Assembly (NCBI RefSeq): GCF_004135345.1
Contig: NZ_CP035495.1
Location: forward strand, 992,001-1,056,000
DNA length: 64,000 bases
Direction: 5' to 3'
Origin: Xylanimonas allomyrinae
GTDB taxonomy: Bacteria; Actinomycetota; Actinomycetes; Actinomycetales; Cellulomonadaceae
The translations under genes and the position numbers were made by a program. Shown one piece after another: positions 8,578-15,999 of the stretch (position 1 is the stretch's first letter; each line of letters starts with the position of its first letter). The notes under the pieces were generated by a model. That model ran no database searches. It worked only from the letters and a program-made list of their open reading frames with translations, and was not told the DNA's origin.

Positions 8578-9491
8578 AGGTGCCTCCCGTGGTAGTTGGG
8601 TGTGGTCGTGCGTCGGGTGGGCCACAGGGCCAGCGCCATCACGCCGGCGCTTCCGCCGCCGGTGATCGCGGCCCACCACGGGAAGCCCGGGTGGGCGCCG
8701 GCCGTGTGCGCGAGCGCACGGCCGGGGTCGGGTGCCGGGTCGGCGGTGCGCTCGCCGCGCACCAGGAGCCGGTGGGTGTTGACGTAGGTCGGGAAGCATG
8801 TCGTGAGGGTCACCAGGTCCTTGCCCTCCTCGATGCCGATGAGGTCGGTGGACTCGGTCGCCCTGACCGGGGTGATCGCGACGACCTCGTAGGCGAGCTG
8901 ACGGCCCATGACCGCGATCGTGAACACGTCGCCGATCTCGACCTGGGAGAGCCGGTTGAAGAGCGTCGCCCTGTTCCACCCCGAGTGCGCCGCGATCACC
9001 GCGTGCGACGACGGACCGCCCACGGGCAGCGACGTCCCGTACAGGTGGCCGGCGCTGGTCTCCAGCGCCGCGGGAGAGGTTCCGTGCACGACGGGCACGC
9101 GGGTGCCGATCGACCCGACGGCGACGTCGGCCATGAGCGGCGTGCCGTCCACGGAGAGCAGCTCCTGGTACCGGCGGTACTCGGGTGTGGTCTCGTCCGC
9201 GGCGCCGAGCTCGTGCAGCTCGTGGCCCAGGGTGCCCGCCCCGCCCGCAGCGAGCCACGCGTTGTACCGCTGGGCGGCGGCGAGCTGGGCATCCTGCCGC
9301 GCCGACGGCGTCGCCGCCTGGGCAATGGTGAACTCGGCGGTGCGGTGGGCGGCGCCACGGTCGTTGAACCAGGCGAGCGCCGGGTTCCACTGCCAGACGG
9401 CGAGGGCGGCGAGCACCGCGACGGCGACGGCGACCCGGCCGGCCAGAGCCTTCCGGCCCGCTGGGGTGCGCGGAGTGCGGTGCTGCGCCAT
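8574..9491 (-). CDS. Class C sortase (pilin polymerase)
   Basis: This 305-residue membrane transpeptidase has an N-terminal helix (about 17-35) and a C-terminal hydrophobic segment, the two-anchor layout of class C sortases. The catalytic triad is visible: His169 in A-A-H-S-G-W, Cys232 in T-L-T-T-C and Arg245 in L-L-V-R-G-E-R. It would cleave LPXTG-type signals and join pilin subunits through pilin-motif lysines outside the membrane. The ATG at 9491 has an AAGGA site. An upstream in-frame ATG at 9626 lacks support and would add residues ahead of the membrane helix. It lies between two of its likely substrates. Confidence 0.95.
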   Translation of the reverse strand: MAQHRTPRTPAGRKALAGRVAVAVAVLAALAVWQWNPALAWFNDRGAAHRTAEFTIAQAATPSARQDAQLAAAQRYNAWLAAGGAGTLGHELHELGAADETTPEYRRYQELLSVDGTPLMADVAVGSIGTRVPVVHGTSPAALETSAGHLYGTSLPVGGPSSHAVIAAHSGWNRATLFNRLSQVEIGDVFTIAVMGRQLAYEVVAITPVRATESTDLIGIEEGKDLVTLTTCFPTYVNTHRLLVRGERTADPAPDPGRALAHTAGAHPGFPWWAAITGGGSAGVMALALWPTRRTTTPNYHGRHL

Positions 9492-9585
9492 CGTCGTTCC
9501 TTCCTCGTGCCTTGTCCGGGTCTTCGGTGGTGGGTGCGGCCCCGGGAGTGACGATCTCGGGGCCGCACCGGTCCGCTGCGTGGCG

Positions 9586-10998
9586 TCAGCCGTGAGCGCG
9601 CCGCGAGCGGACGAGCCAGGCGGCACCGCCGGCCACGACCATGAGCGCGAGGACGGGCAGGACGGCGCGGCTGCCGCCGATCGTGGGCAGCGCGAACGGC
9701 GGCGTCGGAGCGTTCTCGACGGTCAGCGCGTAGACGCCGTCGCGGAAGGTCTCGGCCAGGACCGGGACGGGAGTCGCGTCCAGGACGTGGCCCTGCGGGG
9801 GACTGGTCTCGACGATCCAGTACTGCAGGTCGTCGATCGGGCCGTTGTCGGCGAAGTCGTCGTACCGGACGAGGAACTCGGCGACACCGTCAGTCCCCGT
9901 CGTTCCCGACGCGACCCGGTACGCGGACCTCGCGTGGGTGTCGCCGGTGTACAGGTCGAACGTGGCTCCCTCCAGGAGGGACCCGTCGGCCGAGCTGACC
10001 TTGGTGACGCGCAGCGTCGCCCACTTGGTCAGGACCTCGTTCGACGCGCCTTCGAGCACGTCGGCGTTGGCGAGCGTGAACGCATAGTGCGCCACGTTGT
10101 CGATCACCCCGTGGGCGTTCGCGCTGACCGAGATCCGCACGCCGACGCGCGCCTGGGCGGCGAGCGTCGCGGCGTCGAAGGTCACGGAGATCGCGCCGTC
10201 GGGGGAGTGCGTGACGGTGCCCTGCCAGTCGGTCTCGGCCAGAGCGCCGCCGTCGGTCGCCTGCGTCAGCAGGTGCGTGACCTTGCCGAACGTGAGCCGC
10301 TCGTCGAGCGTGTCCGAGATCGTCAGCGACTGCGCGCCCTCTGGAACGTCGGCGACGAGGTCGTAGGTGAACTCCTCGCCGCCGCTGAAGGTCGCCGAGT
10401 CCTTGACGGTCTTCGTGAGCCAGTCGACGTGGTTCTTCGGGTAGACGTGCACGGTGTACTCCCACGTCGCGGGATGCTCAGGGTGCGCGATCGGGAGCGT
10501 GACGAGGAACGGCGGGCCGAGGTGGGCGTTCGAGGGGCCGCTCACCTCGGTCACGAGATAGAGCCCCACGGGGATGCCCTCGATCCGCACCGTGCCGGAG
10601 GGCCCGGTGGTGAAGGGCGCCGTCGTGCTGAAGGCCTCCAGGGTGGAGCGTCCGCCGTCGGTGAGGACGTCGCGGATGTCCGCGGCGGCGTCCAGCCCTT
10701 CGATCCCGCCGGCGTAGGCGGCCGCCTTCGCCCATCCCTGCTCGGTGTGCAGGTCGACGTCGGGCACGCGCTCGAGCGTGAACGTGACGCCGCCGATCCC
10801 GACGCTCGGGACCTCGCTGAGAGCCTGTCCCTTCCCCGCGTCACCGGCGCTGCCGCGTTCTGCGAGCTTGGTGATGACCAGCGTTCCGGTGGCGGGACCG
10901 CCGACGACGGGGCCGGCGTGTGCGGGCAGGGGGATCGCGGCGAGGGCGAGCGCTGCCGCGAGAAGGGCGGCGATCCGCCCGCGAGGACGTCGGTTCAT
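9586..10998 (-). CDS. Backbone (major) pilin, SpaA-like
   Basis: This 470-residue secreted subunit has all the parts of a sortase-polymerised pilin. It has a signal peptide ending P-A-H-A, and a pilin motif W-E-Y-T-V-H-V-Y-P-K with Lys188 as the likely inter-subunit bond residue. An E-box, Y-W-I-V-E-T-S-P-P-Q-G-H with Glu397, is typical of intramolecular isopeptide domains. LPTIG lies at 437-441, followed by a membrane helix and a basic tail. Two or three Ig-like Cna-B/isopeptide domains fit between. It lies 61 bp after the tip gene and 94 bp before the sortase gene. Confidence 0.93.
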   Translation of the reverse strand: MNRRPRGRIAALLAAALALAAIPLPAHAGPVVGGPATGTLVITKLAERGSAGDAGKGQALSEVPSVGIGGVTFTLERVPDVDLHTEQGWAKAAAYAGGIEGLDAAADIRDVLTDGGRSTLEAFSTTAPFTTGPSGTVRIEGIPVGLYLVTEVSGPSNAHLGPPFLVTLPIAHPEHPATWEYTVHVYPKNHVDWLTKTVKDSATFSGGEEFTYDLVADVPEGAQSLTISDTLDERLTFGKVTHLLTQATDGGALAETDWQGTVTHSPDGAISVTFDAATLAAQARVGVRISVSANAHGVIDNVAHYAFTLANADVLEGASNEVLTKWATLRVTKVSSADGSLLEGATFDLYTGDTHARSAYRVASGTTGTDGVAEFLVRYDDFADNGPIDDLQYWIVETSPPQGHVLDATPVPVLAETFRDGVYALTVENAPTPPFALPTIGGSRAVLPVLALMVVAGGAAWLVRSRRAHG

Positions 10999-11059
10999 TG
11001 CAGTTCCTTCGGGTGTCTCGGATCCCCGGCAGGCGAGGAGGTGCGTTCGTGGTCGTTCT

Positions 11060-12847
11060 TCAGCGGACGCGGTGGGTCGTCTTGCGTCGCAAGCCGACGG
11101 CGAGGAAGGCCGTCAGCGCCGCGGCGACGGCGAGCGCGACGGGCCCGACGGCCGAAGGCGCTCCGCCGACGGCGGGCAGGACGATGCCGTCCGCGGGCGG
11201 GGATGACTCGCAGGTGCCGGCCGGGCCGTCCGTCTCGACGCAGGACGGCGCAGGGGCGACGGGAACGGAGGCGTCGTCGGAGTCGGAGTACGGTGCGCCA
11301 CCGAACGTGGTCGTGACGGTGGCGGTGTTGACGAACGTCCCCGACGATGTGCCCGCGGCCGTGGCGGCCTCCTCCTGTCTGATCCGGTGGGTGGCGTAGA
11401 GCGTCACGGTGTCGCGGCCGCCTCCCGGCACCCCGAGCGAGTCGATCGTCGCCTCGTATCCGATCTGGGCGTCGGTGACGACGAGATCGGTCAGCTCGGT
11501 GTCGCCCGTGTTCGACACCGTGAAGCGATAGCAGACGACGTCGTCGACGTCGTAGGTGCGCGCCCCGGGCTCTTGGGCGGCCGCCGGAGCGCTCGGGGCG
11601 GAGCCGGCGCTGCACGCGTCTGCCGGGACGTCGAGCGCGTCCTTGTCGATGCGGACGCCCGGGTGGGCGGGCACGAGCGTGGAGATCTCGAGGGTCCGGA
11701 TGAGGTGCACGTCGGTGAAGTCGCCGGTCGACCCTGCGAAGCCGAACTTGAACGTCTTCGGCATCGGCTGCGTCATGTGGTGCGTGAGCACGTGGTCGTC
11801 CTCGGTGAGCGTGCCGTCGGGCTCGAACTCGACGTAGACCTTCACCGTCGGGCCCGTGCCCGGGCGTGGTTCGAGGGTCACGCGGACCTGGCGCCGGGCG
11901 TCCCCCGGGTCCGTGGCCTCTGGGTTGCCCATGAGCTTGGGGAGGAAGCTGCGAGGCGTTTCCACGCCGGGGACCTTCTCGACGGTCGACGCGAGGTACG
12001 GGTAGCCGCTGAACCCGTTGCCCGGACCGCGTAGCGTGATGGTGTTGGGGACGTTGTCGCCCCAGGATGCTCCGGCCGGCGACTGGCTGTCCACGAGCGC
12101 GCACTCGTCGGTGGCCGTGCGCGAACCACCGCGGCACTCGGTCGCGTCCTGGATGAAGTTGCCGAGCACGTCGAAGCCGATGCCGAGGTAGCCGCCGGCG
12201 ACGCCTTCCTTCCATCGGGCCTCGCCGCTGGCCCACTCGTCGTACTTCTGCGCGTACCCGAGCGAGCCGCCGTAGGCTCCCGCCTTGGTCAGCGTCGCGG
12301 ACCCGTCGACGATGAAGAACCCGATCCCGTCGGCGGGGTGTGCCGAGGCGTGCTTGCGCACTGCGGCTCCCTCCGGGGTCGTGGTGTGGTACTGGTACAT
12401 CTCGAAGGTGATGTCCAGCCCACCCTCGGTCCTGAGCGGCTTGTCGTAGACGACGCCGCCCACCTTGTCGTGGTTGTTGTCGGTGAGCTGGAGGTAGCCG
12501 TTGCGGTCGGCGGGGTCGGCCGACCTGGGCGGAGCGCCGCGTCGGGCGCTGCCCTGGAGCACCCGCTCGTCGACGGGGATGGCATCGCCTGCGCTGGTCT
12601 TGAGGTCCTTGCCGAGCTTGGGCGCTTCGGGGGTCCCGTCGGGGGCGTTCGTCAGCCCCGCGTGGTCCAGGAGGTCGAAGTCGTTGTGAAGCGTGGGTCC
12701 GCGGAAGTCCTCCCGGAGGAGGACCGCCGGCGTGCTCGGGGCGTGATCTGCGCCGTCGGCCAGGGCCGGGCGGGCCGTGATCTCGAGCCCGACCGTGACT
12801 CCCGCCGCAACCACCGCGATCCCCGCGATCGCTTTCCGCAGCCGCAT
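11060..12847 (-). CDS. Pilus tip adhesin with L-type lectin-like domain
   Basis: This 595-residue exported protein has a signal peptide ending R-P-A-L-A. The first ~400 residues look like an L-type (legume/ConA-like) lectin fold, with D-G-I-G-F-F-I-V-D-G-S, Y-L-G-I-G-F-D-V-L-G-N-F and F-G-F-A-G-S-T-G-D-F segments in the expected order. A DUF11-like domain with V-C-Y-R-F-T-V-S-N-T-G-D follows. It ends in LPAVG (about 557-561), a helix and basic residues, a variant sorting signal. As the first gene of the operon and the only one with a binding-type domain, it is probably the tip adhesin for a glycan. The ATG has a GGGAGG site 8 nt upstream. Confidence 0.85.
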   Translation of the reverse strand: MRLRKAIAGIAVVAAGVTVGLEITARPALADGADHAPSTPAVLLREDFRGPTLHNDFDLLDHAGLTNAPDGTPEAPKLGKDLKTSAGDAIPVDERVLQGSARRGAPPRSADPADRNGYLQLTDNNHDKVGGVVYDKPLRTEGGLDITFEMYQYHTTTPEGAAVRKHASAHPADGIGFFIVDGSATLTKAGAYGGSLGYAQKYDEWASGEARWKEGVAGGYLGIGFDVLGNFIQDATECRGGSRTATDECALVDSQSPAGASWGDNVPNTITLRGPGNGFSGYPYLASTVEKVPGVETPRSFLPKLMGNPEATDPGDARRQVRVTLEPRPGTGPTVKVYVEFEPDGTLTEDDHVLTHHMTQPMPKTFKFGFAGSTGDFTDVHLIRTLEISTLVPAHPGVRIDKDALDVPADACSAGSAPSAPAAAQEPGARTYDVDDVVCYRFTVSNTGDTELTDLVVTDAQIGYEATIDSLGVPGGGRDTVTLYATHRIRQEEAATAAGTSSGTFVNTATVTTTFGGAPYSDSDDASVPVAPAPSCVETDGPAGTCESSPPADGIVLPAVGGAPSAVGPVALAVAAALTAFLAVGLRRKTTHRVR

Positions 12848-13265
12848 CGACAGCACCTCCCGTACATCCGTTGGGTCGTCCCGGACGGCCGCGTGGCCGT
12901 CCGGAGGTGCCTCAACGTAACGAGGGCAGGGCGGGGGGAGGGGGCCGCGGGGCGTCGGGTGCCGGGTGGGCTGGCGACGAATTGCGCCCTCGGCTTGACA
13001 TGCCCCGAGCGGGTATGGCTTAGGCAAAGAACCGGCTATGCCTGGGGCTGTTGATTGTCAGGTGGGCGCGCGGTGCGGATCGCATCGCCGCTGGCCGGAG
13101 CGGTCGCGGGCCGCCGTCGCCACCCCGGTCGTGGTCACGGCGCTGGCCAGCGGGTTCACTCGCGCAGGCGGCTCGAAGAGCTGCGGGGCCCACGCCTGGG
13201 CGGGCTCCGGTCGCTCGTGAGCGATCGCACCGCGCCACTGCCGTGAACGAGGCGCGGCTCACACC
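12848..13265. other. Intergenic region upstream of pilus operon
   Basis: This 418-nt stretch between the divergent tip-adhesin gene and the convergent acylphosphatase gene holds no convincing gene. It contains a leader hairpin at 12881-12904 and a TACGTT -10-like box on the minus strand at 12914-12919. A plus-strand TTGACA at 12995 has no clear partner. The segment 13010-13060 is less GC-rich than its surroundings and may hold the regulatory region of the pilus operon. Confidence 0.5.
12881..12904 (-). promoter_or_regulatory. Hairpin in 5' leader of pilus operon
   Basis: A perfect 10-bp stem (CCGGACGGCC and its complement) with a 4-nt loop lies 34 nt upstream of the tip-adhesin start codon and just upstream of its GGGAGG site. 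If transcription begins near the TACGTT box at 12914-12919, the stem forms close to the 5' end of the mRNA. It could stabilise the transcript or control its translation. Confidence 0.5.
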
Positions 13266-13544
13266 TCACCGGGCGATCCGGAACCCGTCCTCGCCCAGCG
13301 CCGGCATGTCCTGCACGTGGATGGCGGTGACGTGCGCGAGCGGCGGACCTGAGCGCAACGCGACCAGCAGGCGCGCGACGTCGTCGGCGTCTCCCTCGAT
13401 CTCGGCCTCGACGTCGCCGCCCGGCAGGTTGCGCACCCAGCCGGCGAGCCCGGCGGCGCGGGCGGCGTCGCACGTCCACCAGCGGAAGCCGACTCCCTGC
13501 ACCCGCCCGCTGACCCGCACCTGCGTGCGCCTTCGCTCCGTCAT
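13266..13544 (-). CDS. acyP: Acylphosphatase
   Basis: This 92-residue enzyme hydrolyses the carboxyl-phosphate bond of acylphosphates. It shows the full family signature: G-R-V-Q-G-V-G-F-R near residue 20, with the phosphate-binding Arg, and G-W-V-R-N-L-P-G-G-D-V, with the catalytic Asn. The length is normal. The ATG has a GGGAGG site. A tandem 18-bp repeat separates it from the gene upstream on the same strand. Confidence 0.95.
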   Translation of the reverse strand: MTERRRTQVRVSGRVQGVGFRWWTCDAARAAGLAGWVRNLPGGDVEAEIEGDADDVARLLVALRSGPPLAHVTAIHVQDMPALGEDGFRIAR

Positions 13545-13559
13545 GCGTCCTCCCGCGGT

Positions 13560-13613
13560 CTCGTGGCCGGTCGAGGTCTCCTGGCCGGCCGAGGTCTCCT
13601 GGCCGGCCGAGGT
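13560..13613. repeat. 18-bp tandem repeat, three copies
   Basis: Three head-to-tail 18-bp units (CTCCTGGCCGGCCGAGGT; the first copy differs at two positions) end on the first base of the stop codon of the 13613-15016 gene. Each unit contains the palindrome GGCCGGCC or a near copy. Confidence 0.9.
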
Positions 13614-15016
13614 CAGTCGAAGAGGTCCCCGATGCCGTCGAGGATCCCGCCCAGCACCATGCCGCCAAGGATCCCGCCCAGCACGTCACCACCTGATCGC
13701 TGCTGAGCGCCCTGCCAGCCGCCGTACCCCTGCCCGTACCCCTGCCCGTACCCCTGGTTGGCGATGTCGCGGTGCGCGATCGCCGCCGCCTCCGCGGCGA
13801 GGGACGCCGCGCGGCGGGCCCGGGCGAGCCGTCGTTCCGGGTCGGTCTCGGCGCGTGTCTCGGTCAGCTCGCGTTCGGCCTCGGCGAGGCGGGTGCGAGC
13901 CTGCGGGCCGACGGGGGCCCGATAGTCGTCCACGGCCCGCCGCGCGGCGAGCACCTGGCGTTCCGCGTCGTCGAGCGCGGTGCCCAGCTGGGCGCTGGCG
14001 GCCTGCGCGCGCCGCCCGGCCTCCGTGACGGCCGCCACGGCGTCGTCGAGCGCGGTGTTCGCCTGCCGCACGCGGGTGAGCCCGCCGACGGGGTCGGACG
14101 GAGCACCGGGCGCGGGAAGCTCGGCGAGCGCCTGCTCCAGGCTGCCGATCGCGGCGTCGACGGCGCCGGCACGCTGCGCGGCCGGTATGGCCCGGGCGGC
14201 GGCGATCTCCTCGCGCGACTCTGCGATCATCGCGCCGAGCGTCGCCTCGGCGGCCAGGGCCTCCATCTCGAACCTGTCGACCGCCTCGAGCAGCCCCTGC
14301 GCGCGGCGGGCCGCGTCGGCGGCCGCCGTCGCCGCGGACTCGGCGTCGCGGCCCCGGGACTCGGCAAGCTTCCTCGCGGCGACCTCGGCGCTGCGGACCG
14401 CGAACTCCAGCAGTCGTGCGGCCTGCTCGGGGTTGGCCGCCACGGCCTGCAAGGCCGCGTCGGTGTAGCGCGAGCGCAGACCCGTCAGAGTCGTCTCGGC
14501 GCCGGGCAGGGCGGCGCGCAGCCGGTCGGCCTCGGCGCGCACCTGGGCGAGCGCGGCCGGCGTGCGCCCGGCCGCGGCGCGGCGGGCGGCCAGGGCGGCA
14601 CCCTGCTCACCGGCGATGGCCTCCGCGGTGCGGCACAGCTCGAGGATCCGGGTGTACCACTCGTGGCGTTCCGCGTCGGTGTCGGGGATCGCATCGTGCA
14701 AGAGCTGCTGAAGGTGGAACGCCTCCTGCAGGTGACCGCGTGCCTGGGCGAGCGCGACCGACAGCTCGTGCGCGTCCTGCTCGCCGAGCTGTGCGAGCGC
14801 GTAGCCGGCCTCGTCGTCGGCCAGGCGCAGCCGCTCGTCGGTGCGTACCAGCGCCGAGCCGGCGTCGCGTTCCAGTCGCGCGAGCTCGGCCTGGAGCTCG
14901 GCGAGCCGGGCCTGTTCGCGGGCGCGGCCCCGCCTGCCGGCGAACATCCCGCCGAGCACGGAACCGAGCACCACGACGGTGCCCACGCGCCTGAGGGCAG
15001 CCACGGTCAGATCCAT
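13613..15016 (-). CDS. Coiled-coil membrane protein resembling the C-terminal half of TPM-domain proteins
   Basis: This 467-residue protein starts with one hydrophobic helix (about 7-24) and a basic stretch, followed by ~380 residues of Ala/Arg/Glu-rich coiled coil. It ends with Q-G-Y-G repeats and a glycine-rich G-G-I-L-G-G-M tail ending D-L-F-D. In related actinobacteria the same helix, coil and glycine tail usually follow a signal peptide and a TPM domain; here that N-terminal half is absent and there is no room upstream for it. That comparison is from memory. The ATG at 15016 has a TACCAT box 6 nt upstream and no ribosome binding site. An outer start at 15145 seems less likely. Confidence 0.7.
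   Translation of the reverse strand: MDLTVAALRRVGTVVVLGSVLGGMFAGRRGRAREQARLAELQAELARLERDAGSALVRTDERLRLADDEAGYALAQLGEQDAHELSVALAQARGHLQEAFHLQQLLHDAIPDTDAERHEWYTRILELCRTAEAIAGEQGAALAARRAAAGRTPAALAQVRAEADRLRAALPGAETTLTGLRSRYTDAALQAVAANPEQAARLLEFAVRSAEVAARKLAESRGRDAESAATAAADAARRAQGLLEAVDRFEMEALAAEATLGAMIAESREEIAAARAIPAAQRAGAVDAAIGSLEQALAELPAPGAPSDPVGGLTRVRQANTALDDAVAAVTEAGRRAQAASAQLGTALDDAERQVLAARRAVDDYRAPVGPQARTRLAEAERELTETRAETDPERRLARARRAASLAAEAAAIAHRDIANQGYGQGYGQGYGGWQGAQQRSGGDVLGGILGGMVLGGILDGIGDLFD
13723..13756 (-). repeat. 12-bp in-frame repeat encoding Q-G-Y-G units
   Basis: Nearly three copies of CGTACCCCTGCC encode Q-G-Y-G-Q-G-Y-G-Q-G-Y-G-G in the tail of the coiled-coil membrane protein. 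It probably changes length by slippage without breaking the frame. Confidence 0.8.
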
Positions 15017-15022
15017 GCGTCG

Positions 15023-15028
15023 ATGGTA
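15023..15028 (-). promoter_or_regulatory. -10 box for leaderless coiled-coil protein mRNA
   Basis: TACCAT lies 6 nt before the ATG at 15016 on the minus strand, without a ribosome binding site between. It is inferred from position and pattern. Confidence 0.45.
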
Positions 15029-15192
15029 GGGCGCACGGGCGGGGGAGCAGCGGAATGTGGTGTCGGTCGAAACCTCTGGCCTCGGGCGCCGACGACGCGT
15101 AGATTCTGTGCGGATGCAGGGCGCACGCGCTGCACGTACGAGCACGCTCGCCGCCGGACGGCGTCGGGCACACGGACGGAAGGAGGGCGGCC

Positions 15193-15324
15193 ATGAGCGT
15201 CACGTCGAGCACCGTCTCGCGCACGCACGGTGTCGTCGTCCCCCCGGGGCTCGGCGCGCAGCGGCGGTTCGACCTGCACCGCACCGACCTCATCGACCAT
15301 TCCTGCGGCCCGCATCACGCCTGA
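15193..15324 (+). CDS. 43-residue leader-like small protein
   Basis: This short frame has one of the best ribosome binding sites in the window (GGAAGGAGG, 6 nt before ATG). The product, about 43 residues, starts M-S-V-T-S-S-T-V and contains R-R-F-D-L-H-R-T-D-L-I-D-H-S-C near its end. That pattern (R-R, D-L, R, then S-C) recalls actinobacterial leader peptides of the R-R-H-V-D-L...C kind. Two hairpins follow directly before the HNH gene, so it may be a cis-acting leader peptide. A TAGATT box at 15099 may be its promoter. I do not recognise a protein family with certainty. Confidence 0.55.
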   Translation: MSVTSSTVSRTHGVVVPPGLGAQRRFDLHRTDLIDHSCGPHHA

Positions 15325-15382
15325 CCGGGCACAGCCCGGCCAGCCCCGAAGCCGTCGCAGGGACACGTCCCTGGGCGGCTTC
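15325..15382 (+). promoter_or_regulatory. Tandem hairpins between micro-ORF and HNH gene
   Basis: A 6-bp stem (15325-15339, loop ACA) begins at the second base after the stop codon of the small frame. A larger two-part stem follows (15348-15382, arms GAAGCCG and CAGGGAC with their complements). Short frame, hairpin, hairpin, then gene is the layout of an attenuator; simple termination is the alternative. Confidence 0.5.
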
Positions 15383-15441
15383 CGTCGTCCTGGGGCATGA
15401 CCACTCACCCGACGACGACGTCCCACACCCGGGAGGCGGCC

Positions 15442-15888
15442 ATGGCAGACGTGCTAGTCCTCAACGCCGGCTACGAGCCGTTGCACCGCGTGTCCGTGCG
15501 CCACGCGATCCACATGCTCGTGCGCGGGGTCGCGGTCGTCGAAGAGTCCGTCGTTGGGCGCACCTTCGGCCCCTACCCGCTGCCGCGCGTGCTACGCCTG
15601 GTGCGGTACGTGACCATGCGCTGGCGGTACCGGCGCGACCACGCCCCCGCCTGCACCAAAGCCGGTGTGCGTGCCCGCGACGGGCGGTGCGCCTACTGCG
15701 GCGGCCCCGCCGACACCGTCGACCACGTGCTGCCCCGGTCGCGCGGGGGAGCCTCCTCCTGGCTCAACCTCGTCGCCGCGTGCAACACGTGCAACGCCCG
15801 CAAGGCCGACCGGACGCCGCAGGAAGCCGGGATGGAGCTCCACCTCGTCCCGCACATCCCCGACCTGTCCTGGCGTCCCGCCGCCTGA
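15442..15888 (+). CDS. HNH endonuclease
   Basis: This 148-residue protein has an HNH nuclease domain in its second half. C-A-Y-C-G-G and C-N-T-C-N-A-R-K supply the zinc cysteines, V-D-H-V-L-P-R-S-R-G-G contains the catalytic His, and W-L-N-L-V-A-A-C the central Asn. The N-terminal part, V-L-N-A-G-Y-E-P-L, is typical of the widespread actinobacterial stand-alone HNH proteins, whose biological role is not established. The start at 15442 has a GGGAGG site; an outer ATG at 15397 is less likely. Confidence 0.9.
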   Translation: MADVLVLNAGYEPLHRVSVRHAIHMLVRGVAVVEESVVGRTFGPYPLPRVLRLVRYVTMRWRYRRDHAPACTKAGVRARDGRCAYCGGPADTVDHVLPRSRGGASSWLNLVAACNTCNARKADRTPQEAGMELHLVPHIPDLSWRPAA

Positions 15889-15999
15889 CCGGCGCACATC
15901 GGCGCACGCCACCGCACACCACCGCACACCGGCCCGCGCACGCCCCGGTCGGCCAACACCGATGACCCAGGCAACGGGTTCGTTCACCGCGGGTGCAGA

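Noticed and set aside
8578-9390. N-terminal extension of the accessory pilin through the sortase gene
   Set aside because: It is an out-of-frame shadow of the sortase. The signal peptide and GGGAGG site place the start at 8577.
12995-13023. Plus-strand TTGACA as a promoter
   Set aside because: No fair -10 box at 16-18 nt and no plus-strand gene follows; the next gene is on the minus strand.
13020-13262. Possible 80-residue minus-strand protein upstream of the pilus operon
   Set aside because: No ribosome site, no domain, and it overlaps the likely regulatory region.
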